Below are positions 17,156 through 25,838 of a stretch of 64,000 nucleotides of DNA, piece by piece; the first letter of the stretch is position 1; each line of letters opens with the position of its first letter. The stretch spans positions 426,128 through 490,127 of the forward strand of contig NZ_LMAS01000002.1 of NCBI RefSeq assembly GCF_001509555.1, written 5' to 3'. The notes beneath the pieces are model-generated. The model made no database searches, had not been told where the DNA came from, and worked only from the letters and a program-made list of their open reading frames with translations. Position numbers and translations under genes: made by a program. Origin of the DNA: Bacillus sp. FJAT-29937. GTDB lineage: Bacteria; Bacillota; Bacilli; Bacillales; Cytobacillaceae.

Positions 17156-18025
17156 TTATTTAGATAAATGAGCTTGAAGAAATTCAATTACTTGTTTAAG
17201 TGCATTTTGAACTGTTGGGTTGTGAAAATCTTTATCGAATACGTGCTCTCCATTTTGGATGGTAATTAATTTTGCTTCAATTCCTTCTTTAACTAAAGCC
17301 CCACGCATAAATACGGATTGTTCGTAAGGCACATCGATATCTTTCGTCCCATGTAAAAATAATGTAGGCGGATATTCGTTAGTAATATTATGAATCGGGG
17401 AATACTTTTGAATTTCCTCTTTATTCATAATCGGGTTTACCCCCGTAACATTTTGGATCCATTCTCCAGTTTGTCTAGCATATAAATATAATAGAAACCG
17501 GGGTTGAATAGAAGCTTCTGTAATTATTTGATTGGATACGAGTTGATCGGCCATTTCTTTTGGTACTCTATCTTTTTGGAGGTAGTAGCTGTTAGGGGAT
17601 GTAGCCCAATTAGCCCCTATATCTCCATATCCATAGAAGGATACGATTGCACGCGGCTTGTTAGAAAGTGTACCGGTAGTCAGTGCTAGAAATCCGCCAG
17701 CTGATCCGCCTATTACTGCTATTCTATCCGGATCAATTGAGAATTGATTACGGCCCTCAGATTTTATCCAGTTCAGTGCATCTTGTACATCATCAATGAT
17801 GCCCGATAGCTTTGTTTCAGGAGCAAGTCTGTAATCAATAGAGAACACGGCAAAGCCATTATCTGTATAAAGCTGAATCATTTCAGCAGTAAGTTCTTTT
17901 CTTGTGCCCCATAGGAGACCGCCCCCATGAATATATACGACAACAGGTGCATTTTCTCGATCCGTTTCATGGAAATCGGCTTTAAGCTCATAGCCGGCTT
18001 CTTCTTTATAAATAACTGTTTTCAT
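17156..18025 (-). CDS. Alpha/beta hydrolase, HSL-type esterase
   Basis: 289 residues without signal peptide. Oxyanion motif HGGG (33-36), nucleophile GGSAGG (S108), acid D229 in HGTKD and H261 in NGEHVF form the expected triad of the hormone-sensitive-lipase group. It would hydrolyse small carboxylic esters in the cytosol; the natural substrate is unknown. The ribosome binding site is weak. It is monocistronic, flanked upstream by a tandem-repeat array, and not obviously tied to the neighbouring catabolic genes. Confidence 0.82.
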   Translation of the reverse strand: MKTVIYKEEAGYELKADFHETDRENAPVVVYIHGGGLLWGTRKELTAEMIQLYTDNGFAVFSIDYRLAPETKLSGIIDDVQDALNWIKSEGRNQFSIDPDRIAVIGGSAGGFLALTTGTLSNKPRAIVSFYGYGDIGANWATSPNSYYLQKDRVPKEMADQLVSNQIITEASIQPRFLLYLYARQTGEWIQNVTGVNPIMNKEEIQKYSPIHNITNEYPPTLFLHGTKDIDVPYEQSVFMRGALVKEGIEAKLITIQNGEHVFDKDFHNPTVQNALKQVIEFLQAHLSK

Positions 18026-18207
18026 TGGTAATGATTCACGTCCATTCTAGTTGGTGTCTTTGGATAGTATTCGTATGTGAATTAACGATATATAGTATAC
18101 CAAAAAGAGGAGAAATGGTCATTTAGACCGTACTGGAAATGGGTGGGAGTAGAAACAGCAGGATACCTATTTAACTGTTTTGGATGTTATTAATTAAAAG
18201 GGCATTT

Positions 18208-18510
18208 CATGGTGCGTGTTTTAGTTGATGTAGTATGAAAATGCTAACTATGGGGGCTTCATAGTGGGTGTTTTGGTTGGGATAGTATGAAAACGCTAAC
18301 TATGGGAGCCTCATAGTGCGTGTTTTGGTTGGGATAGTATGGAAACGCTAACTATGGGAGCCTCATAGAGCGTGTTTTGTCTAGATTAGCCCGAATACGC
18401 TAACTATGAACGCTCCATAGTGATGGTTTCGGCCGGGTTAGTACCAAAACGCTAACTATGAATGCTTCATGGTAAAAGATTTAGCAAGTGTAGTTGAAAA
18501 TACTACCTAT
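18208..18510. repeat. 52-bp tandem repeat array (five full units plus one degenerate)
   Basis: Units start at 18208, 18260, 18312, 18364 and 18416, exactly 52 bases apart; a decayed sixth runs to about 18510. The decamer GCTAACTATG recurs at 18243, 18295, 18347, 18399 and 18451. Each unit junction holds a small inverted repeat (CTATG...CATAG). Units 2 and 3 are almost identical; outer units diverge. There are no unique spacers, so it is not a CRISPR. It fills most of the 18026-18589 gap, which has no gene. Confidence 0.9.
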
Positions 18511-18511
18511 A

Positions 18512-18559
18512 AAAAACGAAGGCACCATCCAAAAGATTCTAGATAATACCTTCGTTTTT
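18512..18559. terminator. Bidirectional terminator after the carbamoylase gene
   Basis: AAAAACGAAGG (18512-18522) and CCTTCGTTTTT (18549-18559) form an 11-bp stem with a 26-base loop. It serves the minus-strand gene at 18590-19822, 30 bases before. Confidence 0.7.
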
Positions 18560-18589
18560 CTTATCACTCACTACATTCAATCACTGAAG

Positions 18590-19822
18590 TTAAGCTTTGG
18601 CATACTGAATAACTGCTTCTTCTAAAACATCTATTCCTAATAAAATGTCGTCTAGATCTGTGTATTCATCAGGATGATGACTTAGTCCATCAACAGATGG
18701 TACAAAAATTAGCCCAACTGGACCTAGTCTTGTCATGTTCATCGCATCATGGCCTGCACCACTCTGCATGACCTCATATGATAGATCTTTGCGATCACAG
18801 ATGTTCCTGAACTCATCTACAAGTTCTTCGGAAAGAATAACGGGCTCCTCTAAACTAATCACATTACTTTCGATCTCTAGCTGTCTCTTTTCTTTTACTG
18901 AGGCAATCGTTTCATAGACATGGTTTAACACGCGTTCTCTTGATTCGGTTGACGTAGATCGGATGTCAATTTTAAGCTCAACCTCGCCGGGAACAACATT
19001 CATCGCTCCTGAAGGAATATCTAAAACGCCTACTGTTCCAACAGTTCCGTACGATTGTTCAAGCATTGCCGCCTTTTCAAGCTCTAAGGCAATTTCGGAA
19101 GCACCGAGGAGAGCGTCCTTTCTCATATTCATTGGGGTTGTACCTGAATGTGAGGCCTTCCCAAAGATTTTTAGAAGGAGTCTGGCTGGTGCTGCAATCC
19201 CAGTTACAATCCCAATTTTTCTCTGATTATTAATGAGAACGGGACCTTGCTCCACATGCAACTCGAAATAGGCTTTGAATTCCTCGTTAGCTCTGCTTGC
19301 TTCATCAATACTATTAAAATCAAGGGCACATAGAGCTAATGCCTTTTCCATCGTAATACCATCGCGGTCTTTCAGATGCCTGTATTTTTCTTTATCTAGG
19401 AGGCCTGCCATTGCCTTACTCCCAAAAGTAGAAACACCAAATCGGGAGGATTCCTCACAAGCGAAAGAAACAACTTCAATCGGGTGATCTGTCACGATCC
19501 CCTTCTCATTTAAACGCGAAATTACCTCTAATCCCGCTGTTACACCAACTAAACCGTCATATTTTCCGCCTTGATACACAGTATCTAAGTGAGACCCTAT
19601 CACAATTGGAGGAAGGCCTTTTATTTTTCCTTCTCTTCTGGCAATTAAGTTTCCGCATGGGTCAAGGCGAACATCTAATTTTTCATCCATACAAAGCCTC
19701 ATGAAGGCATGGGTACCCGCCTGCTCTTCATTCGTATAGGCAACACGCGTTATACCGATATCACCCGAATTGTATTGATTCATTTTATTAAAAAGTATTT
19801 CATACCGTTCTCTCAAGTCCAT
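18590..19822 (-). CDS. M20 family Zn-dependent amidohydrolase: N-carbamoyl-L-amino-acid hydrolase / allantoate amidohydrolase
   Basis: 410 residues, the usual length for HyuC/AmaB/AllC. Metal ligands are visible in GSHLDTVYQGGKYDG (H78, D80, D89), ACEESSRFG (E123, E124) and FELHVEQGP (H189). The lid/dimer domain has SHSGTTPM and the C-terminus SGAGHDAM. Such enzymes hydrolyse N-carbamoyl amino acids (products of hydantoin opening) or allantoate, releasing CO2 and ammonia. In a window full of hydantoinase genes the carbamoylase role fits well, but the two activities cannot be separated by eye. AGGAGA precedes the ATG. Confidence 0.85.
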   Translation of the reverse strand: MDLRERYEILFNKMNQYNSGDIGITRVAYTNEEQAGTHAFMRLCMDEKLDVRLDPCGNLIARREGKIKGLPPIVIGSHLDTVYQGGKYDGLVGVTAGLEVISRLNEKGIVTDHPIEVVSFACEESSRFGVSTFGSKAMAGLLDKEKYRHLKDRDGITMEKALALCALDFNSIDEASRANEEFKAYFELHVEQGPVLINNQRKIGIVTGIAAPARLLLKIFGKASHSGTTPMNMRKDALLGASEIALELEKAAMLEQSYGTVGTVGVLDIPSGAMNVVPGEVELKIDIRSTSTESRERVLNHVYETIASVKEKRQLEIESNVISLEEPVILSEELVDEFRNICDRKDLSYEVMQSGAGHDAMNMTRLGPVGLIFVPSVDGLSHHPDEYTDLDDILLGIDVLEEAVIQYAKA

Positions 19823-19903
19823 AATGTATCTCCTATTAAAAGTAATATTTGATCGAATGATTAATACATAGATTATATCTATTATTTACTGATACTAAAA
19901 GAA

Positions 19904-19929
19904 AAAACGCAACACGATTGCTGCGTTTA
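19904..19929 (-). terminator. Terminator of the flavin monooxygenase gene
   Basis: On the minus strand AAACGCA and TGCGTTT pair around a 10-base loop, followed by Ts. It overlaps the stop codon of the gene at 19927. Confidence 0.6.
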
Positions 19930-20988
19930 GTTCAGGGAGTAATCCATTATGATTTTTTCGAATAAAAACTTTGCATCATCGCCAACCCCTAATAAAAGAG
20001 CAGAGCCTCTCCTGTGCTGCCAAGGCAGGCCCAGAAAATACAATCCGTCTATATTTGATATTCCTCGTTCATGTATTATTTTCCCTTTTTCATCAAAAAT
20101 CTGCGGGAAATCCAGCATGGAAAAATTAGTTTCAAAACCCGTAGCCCAAATAATATTATCGATTTTTAAAGTGGAATCATCTGCAAATAGAAATTCATTT
20201 TGTTTAATGCCAATTGTTCTTCCTTTCATGGATACTTTACCTAATTTAATCTTCTCCTTTAATTCAAGACCAAAAATAGGATCGCCTTTTTTCCGAAGCC
20301 ATTTTGCTATTTTAGAAGTTGAATTTGCTTTTAATACTCCTAATTGATCTAACCACCAAAATATACTTTTATTTGCAAAGGTTAAAGGGAAGAAGCGCAG
20401 TGAAGCTCCTACTGAAAGATAAGTAGGGTGGGTTTCGGAAAGTTCAACAGCAATTTGCGCACCGGAATTACCACCTCCGACGACTAGAACGTTTCCTTCT
20501 TTCAGCTGGGCAGGATTTTTATATTCGGAAGAGTGTAGCTGGATGATATCTTCTTGAAGTTCGTTTGAAAAAGCAGGAATTCTTGGATGGTGAAAGGGAC
20601 CTGTTGCCATAACCACTTTCTTTGCTTGAAGAGTAGAGTTTTGAGTAACAATATTAAAATATTTATCTGTTTTATATACTTGTTGAACTTTTGTATCAAG
20701 CTGTATGGGCAATTGAAAAGTTTCAGCATACTTCTCTAAATAATCAGCTACTTCATACTTAGAAGGAAACCCATCTGGATCCCCCTCCATCGTTTTGCCA
20801 TGTAAGGAACTATAAGAACGTGGGGTAAACAAGACAAGGGAATCATATCTATTTCTCCATACGTCACCGACACGCTTATGATTATCAATAATAAGGAAGG
20901 ACAAGGAGGATTTTTTTAAATAGTATCCCATAGATAAGCCGGCCTGACCAGCTCCGATAATTAACACATCGTAAATTAATTTAGACAC
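19927..20988 (-). CDS. FAD/NAD(P)-dependent monooxygenase-like oxidoreductase (ArsO/CzcO-like)
   Basis: 353 residues. FAD-binding GAGQAGLSMGYYLKK (12-26), the NADPH-binding GGGNSGAQIAVEL near 170 and the C-terminal IIWATGFETNFSML near 265 place it in the flavin-containing monooxygenase/thioredoxin-reductase-like group. Relatives called ArsO or CzcO occur in arsenic and metal loci; here it is divergent from arsB, 173 bp away. Its biochemical role is not settled: oxidation of an organoarsenical or general redox are both possible. Confidence 0.75.
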   Translation of the reverse strand: MSKLIYDVLIIGAGQAGLSMGYYLKKSSLSFLIIDNHKRVGDVWRNRYDSLVLFTPRSYSSLHGKTMEGDPDGFPSKYEVADYLEKYAETFQLPIQLDTKVQQVYKTDKYFNIVTQNSTLQAKKVVMATGPFHHPRIPAFSNELQEDIIQLHSSEYKNPAQLKEGNVLVVGGGNSGAQIAVELSETHPTYLSVGASLRFFPLTFANKSIFWWLDQLGVLKANSTSKIAKWLRKKGDPIFGLELKEKIKLGKVSMKGRTIGIKQNEFLFADDSTLKIDNIIWATGFETNFSMLDFPQIFDEKGKIIHERGISNIDGLYFLGLPWQHRRGSALLLGVGDDAKFLFEKIIMDYSLN

Positions 20989-21001
20989 CCCAATTTTATA
21001 T

Positions 21002-21017
21002 ATGAGTATATGTTCAT
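21002..21017. promoter_or_regulatory. Imperfect palindrome between ArsO-like gene and arsB
   Basis: ATGAGTATATGTTCAT matches its own reverse complement at 12 of 16 positions and lies 14 bases before the minus-strand start. An ArsR-type repressor site would be expected in this divergent region, but no arsR gene is in the window. Confidence 0.3.
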
Positions 21018-21161
21018 GTATGTATTGTGTGTATGAAGGGGAAATTTGTCAATAAAATTCATTTGGAATAGGACATTGACTTCAAAGATAATTTCGTATT
21101 GAACATGCTGGAGTCTGCCTTTATACTGATGGAGGTAAATAGAGATAGTTGGGGGTTCACG

Positions 21162-22460
21162 ATGTTTTCAATTATTTTAGCAAGTATCATCTTTTTGACC
21201 ACATTAACCTTAGTTATTTGGCAGCCGAGAGGATTAGGGATTGGCTGGTCGGCTTGCGGAGGAGCTGTGCTGGCACTTATTATCGGAGTCGTGGACTTTC
21301 ATGATTTCATAGATGTAATATTAATTGTTTGGAATGCCACATTAACGTTAATTGCCATTATAATTATATCGCTTATTTTAGATGAAATAGGATTTTTTGA
21401 ATGGGCGGCCTTAAATATGGCGAGAGCAGCAAAGGGAAATGGGATAAGAATGTTTGTATATATCACCATTCTAGGTGCTATTGTTTCCGCATTATTTACT
21501 AATGACGGAACTGCGCTTATCCTCACACCTATTGTATTATCGATGGTCCGAAATCTGCAATTTAATGAAAAAATGGTTTTTCCGTTTATCATAGCCAGTG
21601 GATTCATTGCAGATACAACATCGCTTCCCTTAGTTGTTAGTAATCTTGTTAATATCGTATCTGCCGATTATTTTGGAATCGGATTTAATGAATTTGCATC
21701 AAGAATGATTATCCCAAACTTCTTTTCTCTTGCTTCTAGTATTTTGGTATTATATCTTTTCTTTCGTAAGAGCATTCCAAAGAACTACGACTTATCGGAT
21801 CTTAAAAAACCAGTAGAAGCAATACGGGACGAAAAAATGTTTCTATTGTCATGGTATGTACTGGCAGTCCTCCTTATGGGGTATTTTGCTAGTGAATTTA
21901 CTGGAATTCCAGTCTCTATCATTGCTGGGGTTGTAGCTGTTTTCTTCCTATTTATGGCAAGAAGGAGCCATGCAGTGAATACAAGGACTGTCATGAAAGG
22001 GGCTCCTTGGGCTATTGTCTTTTTCTCAATTGGAATGTATGTGGTTGTTTATGGCTTGCGAAATGTTGGGTTAACAAATATTTTAGCGGATATTATTCAA
22101 TCAGCTGCTGATCAAGGACTATTAGCTGCGACAATCGGGATGGGGTTGATTGCTGCGCTGCTTTCATCTGTGATGAATAATTTACCTACCGTGATGATTG
22201 ATGCTTTAGCGATTTCAGACACAAATACAACGGGAGTCATGAGAGAAGCACTCATTTATGCCAATGTCATTGGTTCGGACTTAGGTCCAAAAATTACACC
22301 CATTGGTTCTCTAGCCACCTTATTATGGCTGCATGTTCTTTCCTTAAAAGGTGTAAAAATCTCATGGGGAACGTATTTTAAAGCGGGGATTGTCTTAACG
22401 ATTCCGACATTATTTGTTACACTTGCTGGTTTATATGTATGGCTGCTATTTATTCACTAA
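21162..22460 (+). CDS. arsB: Arsenite efflux pump ArsB
   Basis: 432 residues from ATG 21162, in line with Gram-positive ArsB (about 429). An in-frame upstream ATG at 21099 would add 21 residues not found in the family. Strings shared with the family include [40 protein letters not shown] and [18 protein letters not shown]. About 11-12 membrane segments. It exports arsenite/antimonite with the proton motive force. arsC starts 15 bp after the stop, so it is one operon. Confidence 0.93.
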   Translation: MFSIILASIIFLTTLTLVIWQPRGLGIGWSACGGAVLALIIGVVDFHDFIDVILIVWNATLTLIAIIIISLILDEIGFFEWAALNMARAAKGNGIRMFVYITILGAIVSALFTNDGTALILTPIVLSMVRNLQFNEKMVFPFIIASGFIADTTSLPLVVSNLVNIVSADYFGIGFNEFASRMIIPNFFSLASSILVLYLFFRKSIPKNYDLSDLKKPVEAIRDEKMFLLSWYVLAVLLMGYFASEFTGIPVSIIAGVVAVFFLFMARRSHAVNTRTVMKGAPWAIVFFSIGMYVVVYGLRNVGLTNILADIIQSAADQGLLAATIGMGLIAALLSSVMNNLPTVMIDALAISDTNTTGVMREALIYANVIGSDLGPKITPIGSLATLLWLHVLSLKGVKISWGTYFKAGIVLTIPTLFVTLAGLYVWLLFIH

Positions 22461-22475
22461 AAAAGGAGTTAAATA

Positions 22476-22892
22476 ATGAAAAAAACAATTTATTTTCTAT
22501 GTACAGGCAACTCCTGCCGAAGCCAAATGGCAGAGGGCTGGGCTAAGAAATATTTAGCTGATGAATGGAATGTTTATAGTGCAGGGATTGAAGCCCATGG
22601 TCTAAACCCCAATGCTGTAAAAGCTATGGCTGAAGCAGGAATTGATATTTCTAATCAAACATCAGATATCATAGATTCGGGGATTCTTAGCAAGGCTGAT
22701 TTAGTCGTCACTTTATGTGGAGATGCTGCAGATAAATGCCCAGTGATGCCGCCACATGTAAAACGTGAACATTGGGGATTTGATGATCCAGCAAAAGCGG
22801 AAGGGTCTGATGATGAAAAATGGGCGTTTTTTCAGCGGGTTCGTGATGAAATAGGGATGAAGGTTAAGAGGTTTGCTAAAACTGGAGAATAA
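22476..22892 (+). CDS. arsC: Arsenate reductase ArsC, thioredoxin-coupled
   Basis: 138 residues, low-molecular-weight phosphatase fold. P-loop CTGNSCRSQ with nucleophile C9, plus the redox pair C81 and C88 ([11 protein letters not shown]), correspond to C10/C82/C89 of Bacillus ArsC. It reduces arsenate to arsenite for ArsB, using thioredoxin. AAAGGAG precedes the start. A terminator follows at 22907. Confidence 0.95.
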   Translation: MKKTIYFLCTGNSCRSQMAEGWAKKYLADEWNVYSAGIEAHGLNPNAVKAMAEAGIDISNQTSDIIDSGILSKADLVVTLCGDAADKCPVMPPHVKREHWGFDDPAKAEGSDDEKWAFFQRVRDEIGMKVKRFAKTGE

Positions 22893-22906
22893 TAATTAGT
22901 TTAATT

Positions 22907-22932
22907 GCACCTATCTAATAGGTGCGTTTTTT
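22907..22932 (+). terminator. Terminator after arsC
   Basis: GCACCTAT (22907-22914) and ATAGGTGC (22918-22925) with loop CTA, then GTTTTTT. Confidence 0.85.
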
Positions 22933-23045
22933 ATTTTATAGAGGTCAGTAATAAGAATTGAAACTATTATATTAGGAAAATGTTAAATATTAAACAATAT
23001 CATAAAATAAAAAATATTTTAAAAATTCATTTACAACATAAAAAA

Positions 23046-23076
23046 TTATGATAAAATCATAAACAATTACAGTACA
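23046..23076 (+). promoter_or_regulatory. Shared promoter/operator block, copy at the first XRE-cupin gene
   Basis: Contains GATAAAAT as a likely -10 region followed by AATTACAGTA (23065-23074) and a second overlapping CAGTA. The arrangement matches blocks at 33320-33351 and 50919-50950. It lies 39 bases before the XRE gene start. Because the ATTACAGTA box sits just downstream of the -10, a repressor site is the likely reading. Confidence 0.5.
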
Positions 23077-23114
23077 GTAGTAAAAATTCTTCATTTATAG
23101 AAAGGGATTTAGTA

Positions 23115-23660
23115 ATGAAGGAAATTTTTGAAAAAATTAAGCAATTACGATTTGAACAGGGAATGACATTAAAAGAGCTGAGTGAAAAGACGGACCTTTC
23201 CGTTAGTTTTTTATCACAAATAGAAAGAGGAACATCTTCACTTGCTATCACGTCATTAAAAAAAATTGCTGATGCATTTGGAGTAAAGATGATTCATTTT
23301 TTTGAGGAGCCAGAGAATTTAAATTATGCAGTTAAAAAGGAAGATCAAAAATCTTTTAAGATAGAAAGCTCTGATTCTACTTTTATTCGGCTCAGCAATA
23401 ATTTCACTGACAGAAAGATAGAGCCTTTTCTAGTAACAATGCAACCGCATCAAAGGGATATAGAAATGGCTAGGCATCCGGGGGAAGAATTTTATTATGT
23501 CCTAAAGGGTGCATTGTTAATTACCGTTGATCAGAATGTTTACTTTTTGCGTGAGGGAGAAGCTGTCCATTTTCCGTCCACACTGCCCCATATGTGGGAG
23601 AATCCGCTTGATCAAGAAACGATACTTCTTTCGGTTATCACTCCAGTTATTTTTAACTAA
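23115..23660 (+). CDS. XRE-cupin transcriptional regulator (copy 1)
   Basis: 181 residues. N-terminal helix-turn-helix (about 6-60: MTLKELSEKTDLSVSFLSQI) and C-terminal cupin_2 sensor (about 105-175: HPGEEFYYVLKGAL, HFPSTLPHMWENP). This is the family that senses small metabolites through the cupin barrel. It precedes a hyuA-hyuB pair on the same strand and has two close paralogues here (28550, 51029), each heading a hydantoinase module. It is probably a local repressor or activator of that module and of itself through the ATTACAGTA sites. Confidence 0.9.
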   Translation: MKEIFEKIKQLRFEQGMTLKELSEKTDLSVSFLSQIERGTSSLAITSLKKIADAFGVKMIHFFEEPENLNYAVKKEDQKSFKIESSDSTFIRLSNNFTDRKIEPFLVTMQPHQRDIEMARHPGEEFYYVLKGALLITVDQNVYFLREGEAVHFPSTLPHMWENPLDQETILLSVITPVIFN

Positions 23661-23801
23661 ATAAAATAGATAACCTAATTTGAAGGGAGGAATGTCCCGT
23701 CATTCAGGAGCATTAGTTAACGACAATTGTCTAATATTTTTTTGAAAAGGTTTACAACAACATTTAATCTTATAACTGTACTAGAAGGGGAGGAAACATG
23801 A

Positions 23802-25838
23802 ATGTCGCGTTATCGTCTTGGAGTAGATATTGGAGGTACTTTTACAGATTTGGTTGTGTTTGATCGTCTGAAAAATGTCTATCATACGAAAAAAACTTTA
23901 ACAACTCCGCATAATCTAGCTGAAGGTGTTTTAGAGGCTATAAGTCATTATGTAGGGGATTTATCAGAAATCGAATATTTTGTTCATGGAACAACATCTG
24001 GATTAAATGCTTTCCTTGAAAGAAAGGGTGCAAATGTAGCCCTTATAGTAACGAAAGGATTTAGAGATGTGTATGAAATCGGCAGGGCAAACCGAACTGA
24101 AATGTACAATATTCAGTTCAATAAGCCAGCTACTTTAGTGGAGCGGGAGCATATTTATGAAATTCAAGAAAGAGTGACATTTGACGGCTCTGTCGTGACA
24201 CCGCTAGATGAAGAAAACCTGCAGCAAATTATAGGCCAATTAAAAGATAAAAACTATGATGCAGTGGCTGTGTGCTTAATGCACGCTTACCGTAATCCAA
24301 ATCACGAAGAAAAAATTCGCAGCATCATCGAAAAAGAGCTTGATATTCCGGTCTCGCTTTCCAGCGATATTGCCCGTGAGTGGAGAGAATATGAGCGTGT
24401 TAGTACAACGGTTATCAATGCATATATCGCTCCTATCGTAAAAAAATACTTAAATATTTTAGAGAAGGAAGTAGAAAAGAGAGGCTTCAAAAAAGATATT
24501 TACATTATGCAGTCTAATGGAGGGGTTATGACTTCCAAGATTGCTCAGCGTCTTCCATTGCAGACACTTATGTCTGGACCGGTAGGCGGAACGATTGGCG
24601 GAATGAATTTAACAAAGCTGACAGGCGATCCAAATTTAATTTGTGTAGATATGGGCGGAACAAGCTTTGATGTAAGTATGATAATTGATGGACAGCCAGA
24701 CATTACAGCTGAAATTCATATGGAAGGCTTCCCGATTTTATCACCTATGGTTAATATCCATACGATTGGAGCAGGCGGCGGATCCATTGCATGGGTAGAG
24801 GCAAGCGGATTGCGTGTCGGACCAAAAAGTGCAGGCTCCTCACCAGGGCCGGCTTGTTATGGACAAGGCGGAAAACAGCCGACTGTGACAGATGCGAATT
24901 TAGTACTGGGCCGTATTGATGAAAATAACTTCTTAGGCGGCGACATCAAGCTTGATAAACAAGCGGCGATTGAAGCAGTGAAATCGGTTGCTGATCAAAT
25001 TGGACTTTCTGTTCAAGAAACAGCTGAAGGAATTTGTGATATTGCGAATGCGAAAATGGCAGATGCCATTCGTACATTAACGGTTAAGCGCGGAATTGAC
25101 CCTCGTGACTTTACATTAGTTGCATTTGGCGGTGCAGGACCAATGCATGCTGTGTTAATTGCAGATCTCTTAGATATGAAGAAAGTATTTGTACCGAGCG
25201 TATCCGGAACATTCTCTGCATGGGGCATGCTGCAAACAGATATCCGCTTTGATACAGTGCGAAACTATGTATCTAGCATCAAAGAAGTGAATTTTAGCCA
25301 GCTTGAATCCTTATATAAGGAAATGAAGCAGGAAAGCATTGCAGTATTAAATCAGCAGAACATTCAAACCGAGCATATTCGTTTCCAAAATAGCATCGAT
25401 GTCCGCTATGCTGGTCAGGAATATACGGTCAATATATTAAACGAAACAAATAATCTTAAGAAAATCGAAGAGGACTTCCATAAAGCCCATTTAGATATTT
25501 ACGGACATAATAATCCGAAGGGGTCAATAGAGATCGTGAACCTTCGTGCTACAGCCTTTGGAGATCTTGAAAAGGTAGAATATGTGAAGTCGGGCGAACG
25601 ATCTGAAAAACAAGCGGTGCCATCATCAAAACGAAATGTAGTTTGGAATAATGTTGAAGAAGAAACAAATGTATATTCAACAGAAGAGCTAGCTAATGGG
25701 AACTATTTCAGTGGGCCAGCGGTTGTTGAAGATAAAAACTCAACATTAGTTATACCGCCAAAACACTATATTCGCATTGATGAATATCAGAATATTGAAA
25801 TTGTGAAAGAAACAGCTGAACAGGAGGTTTTGGTATGA
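23802..25838 (+). CDS. Hydantoinase/oxoprolinase subunit A (HyuA), copy 1
   Basis: 678 residues, the ATP-binding subunit of the N-methylhydantoinase/5-oxoprolinase/caprolactamase family. Actin-like phosphate loop VDIGGTFTDLVVFD near residue 8, HGTTSGLNAFLER near 65, the second phosphate motif CVDMGGTSFDVS near 287, then IGAGGGSIAWVEASG and AFGGAGPMHA. It activates cyclic amides with ATP for hydrolysis by subunit B. It is preceded by GGGGAGG, and the hyuB start overlaps its end by 4 bases. A TACAGTTA-like box (23773-23780, reverse) lies just upstream. The substrate is unknown. Confidence 0.9.
   Translation: MSRYRLGVDIGGTFTDLVVFDRLKNVYHTKKTLTTPHNLAEGVLEAISHYVGDLSEIEYFVHGTTSGLNAFLERKGANVALIVTKGFRDVYEIGRANRTEMYNIQFNKPATLVEREHIYEIQERVTFDGSVVTPLDEENLQQIIGQLKDKNYDAVAVCLMHAYRNPNHEEKIRSIIEKELDIPVSLSSDIAREWREYERVSTTVINAYIAPIVKKYLNILEKEVEKRGFKKDIYIMQSNGGVMTSKIAQRLPLQTLMSGPVGGTIGGMNLTKLTGDPNLICVDMGGTSFDVSMIIDGQPDITAEIHMEGFPILSPMVNIHTIGAGGGSIAWVEASGLRVGPKSAGSSPGPACYGQGGKQPTVTDANLVLGRIDENNFLGGDIKLDKQAAIEAVKSVADQIGLSVQETAEGICDIANAKMADAIRTLTVKRGIDPRDFTLVAFGGAGPMHAVLIADLLDMKKVFVPSVSGTFSAWGMLQTDIRFDTVRNYVSSIKEVNFSQLESLYKEMKQESIAVLNQQNIQTEHIRFQNSIDVRYAGQEYTVNILNETNNLKKIEEDFHKAHLDIYGHNNPKGSIEIVNLRATAFGDLEKVEYVKSGERSEKQAVPSSKRNVVWNNVEEETNVYSTEELANGNYFSGPAVVEDKNSTLVIPPKHYIRIDEYQNIEIVKETAEQEVLV

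Noticed and set aside
18208-18510. CRISPR array
   Set aside because: The 52-base units are contiguous without unique spacers and no cas genes are near.
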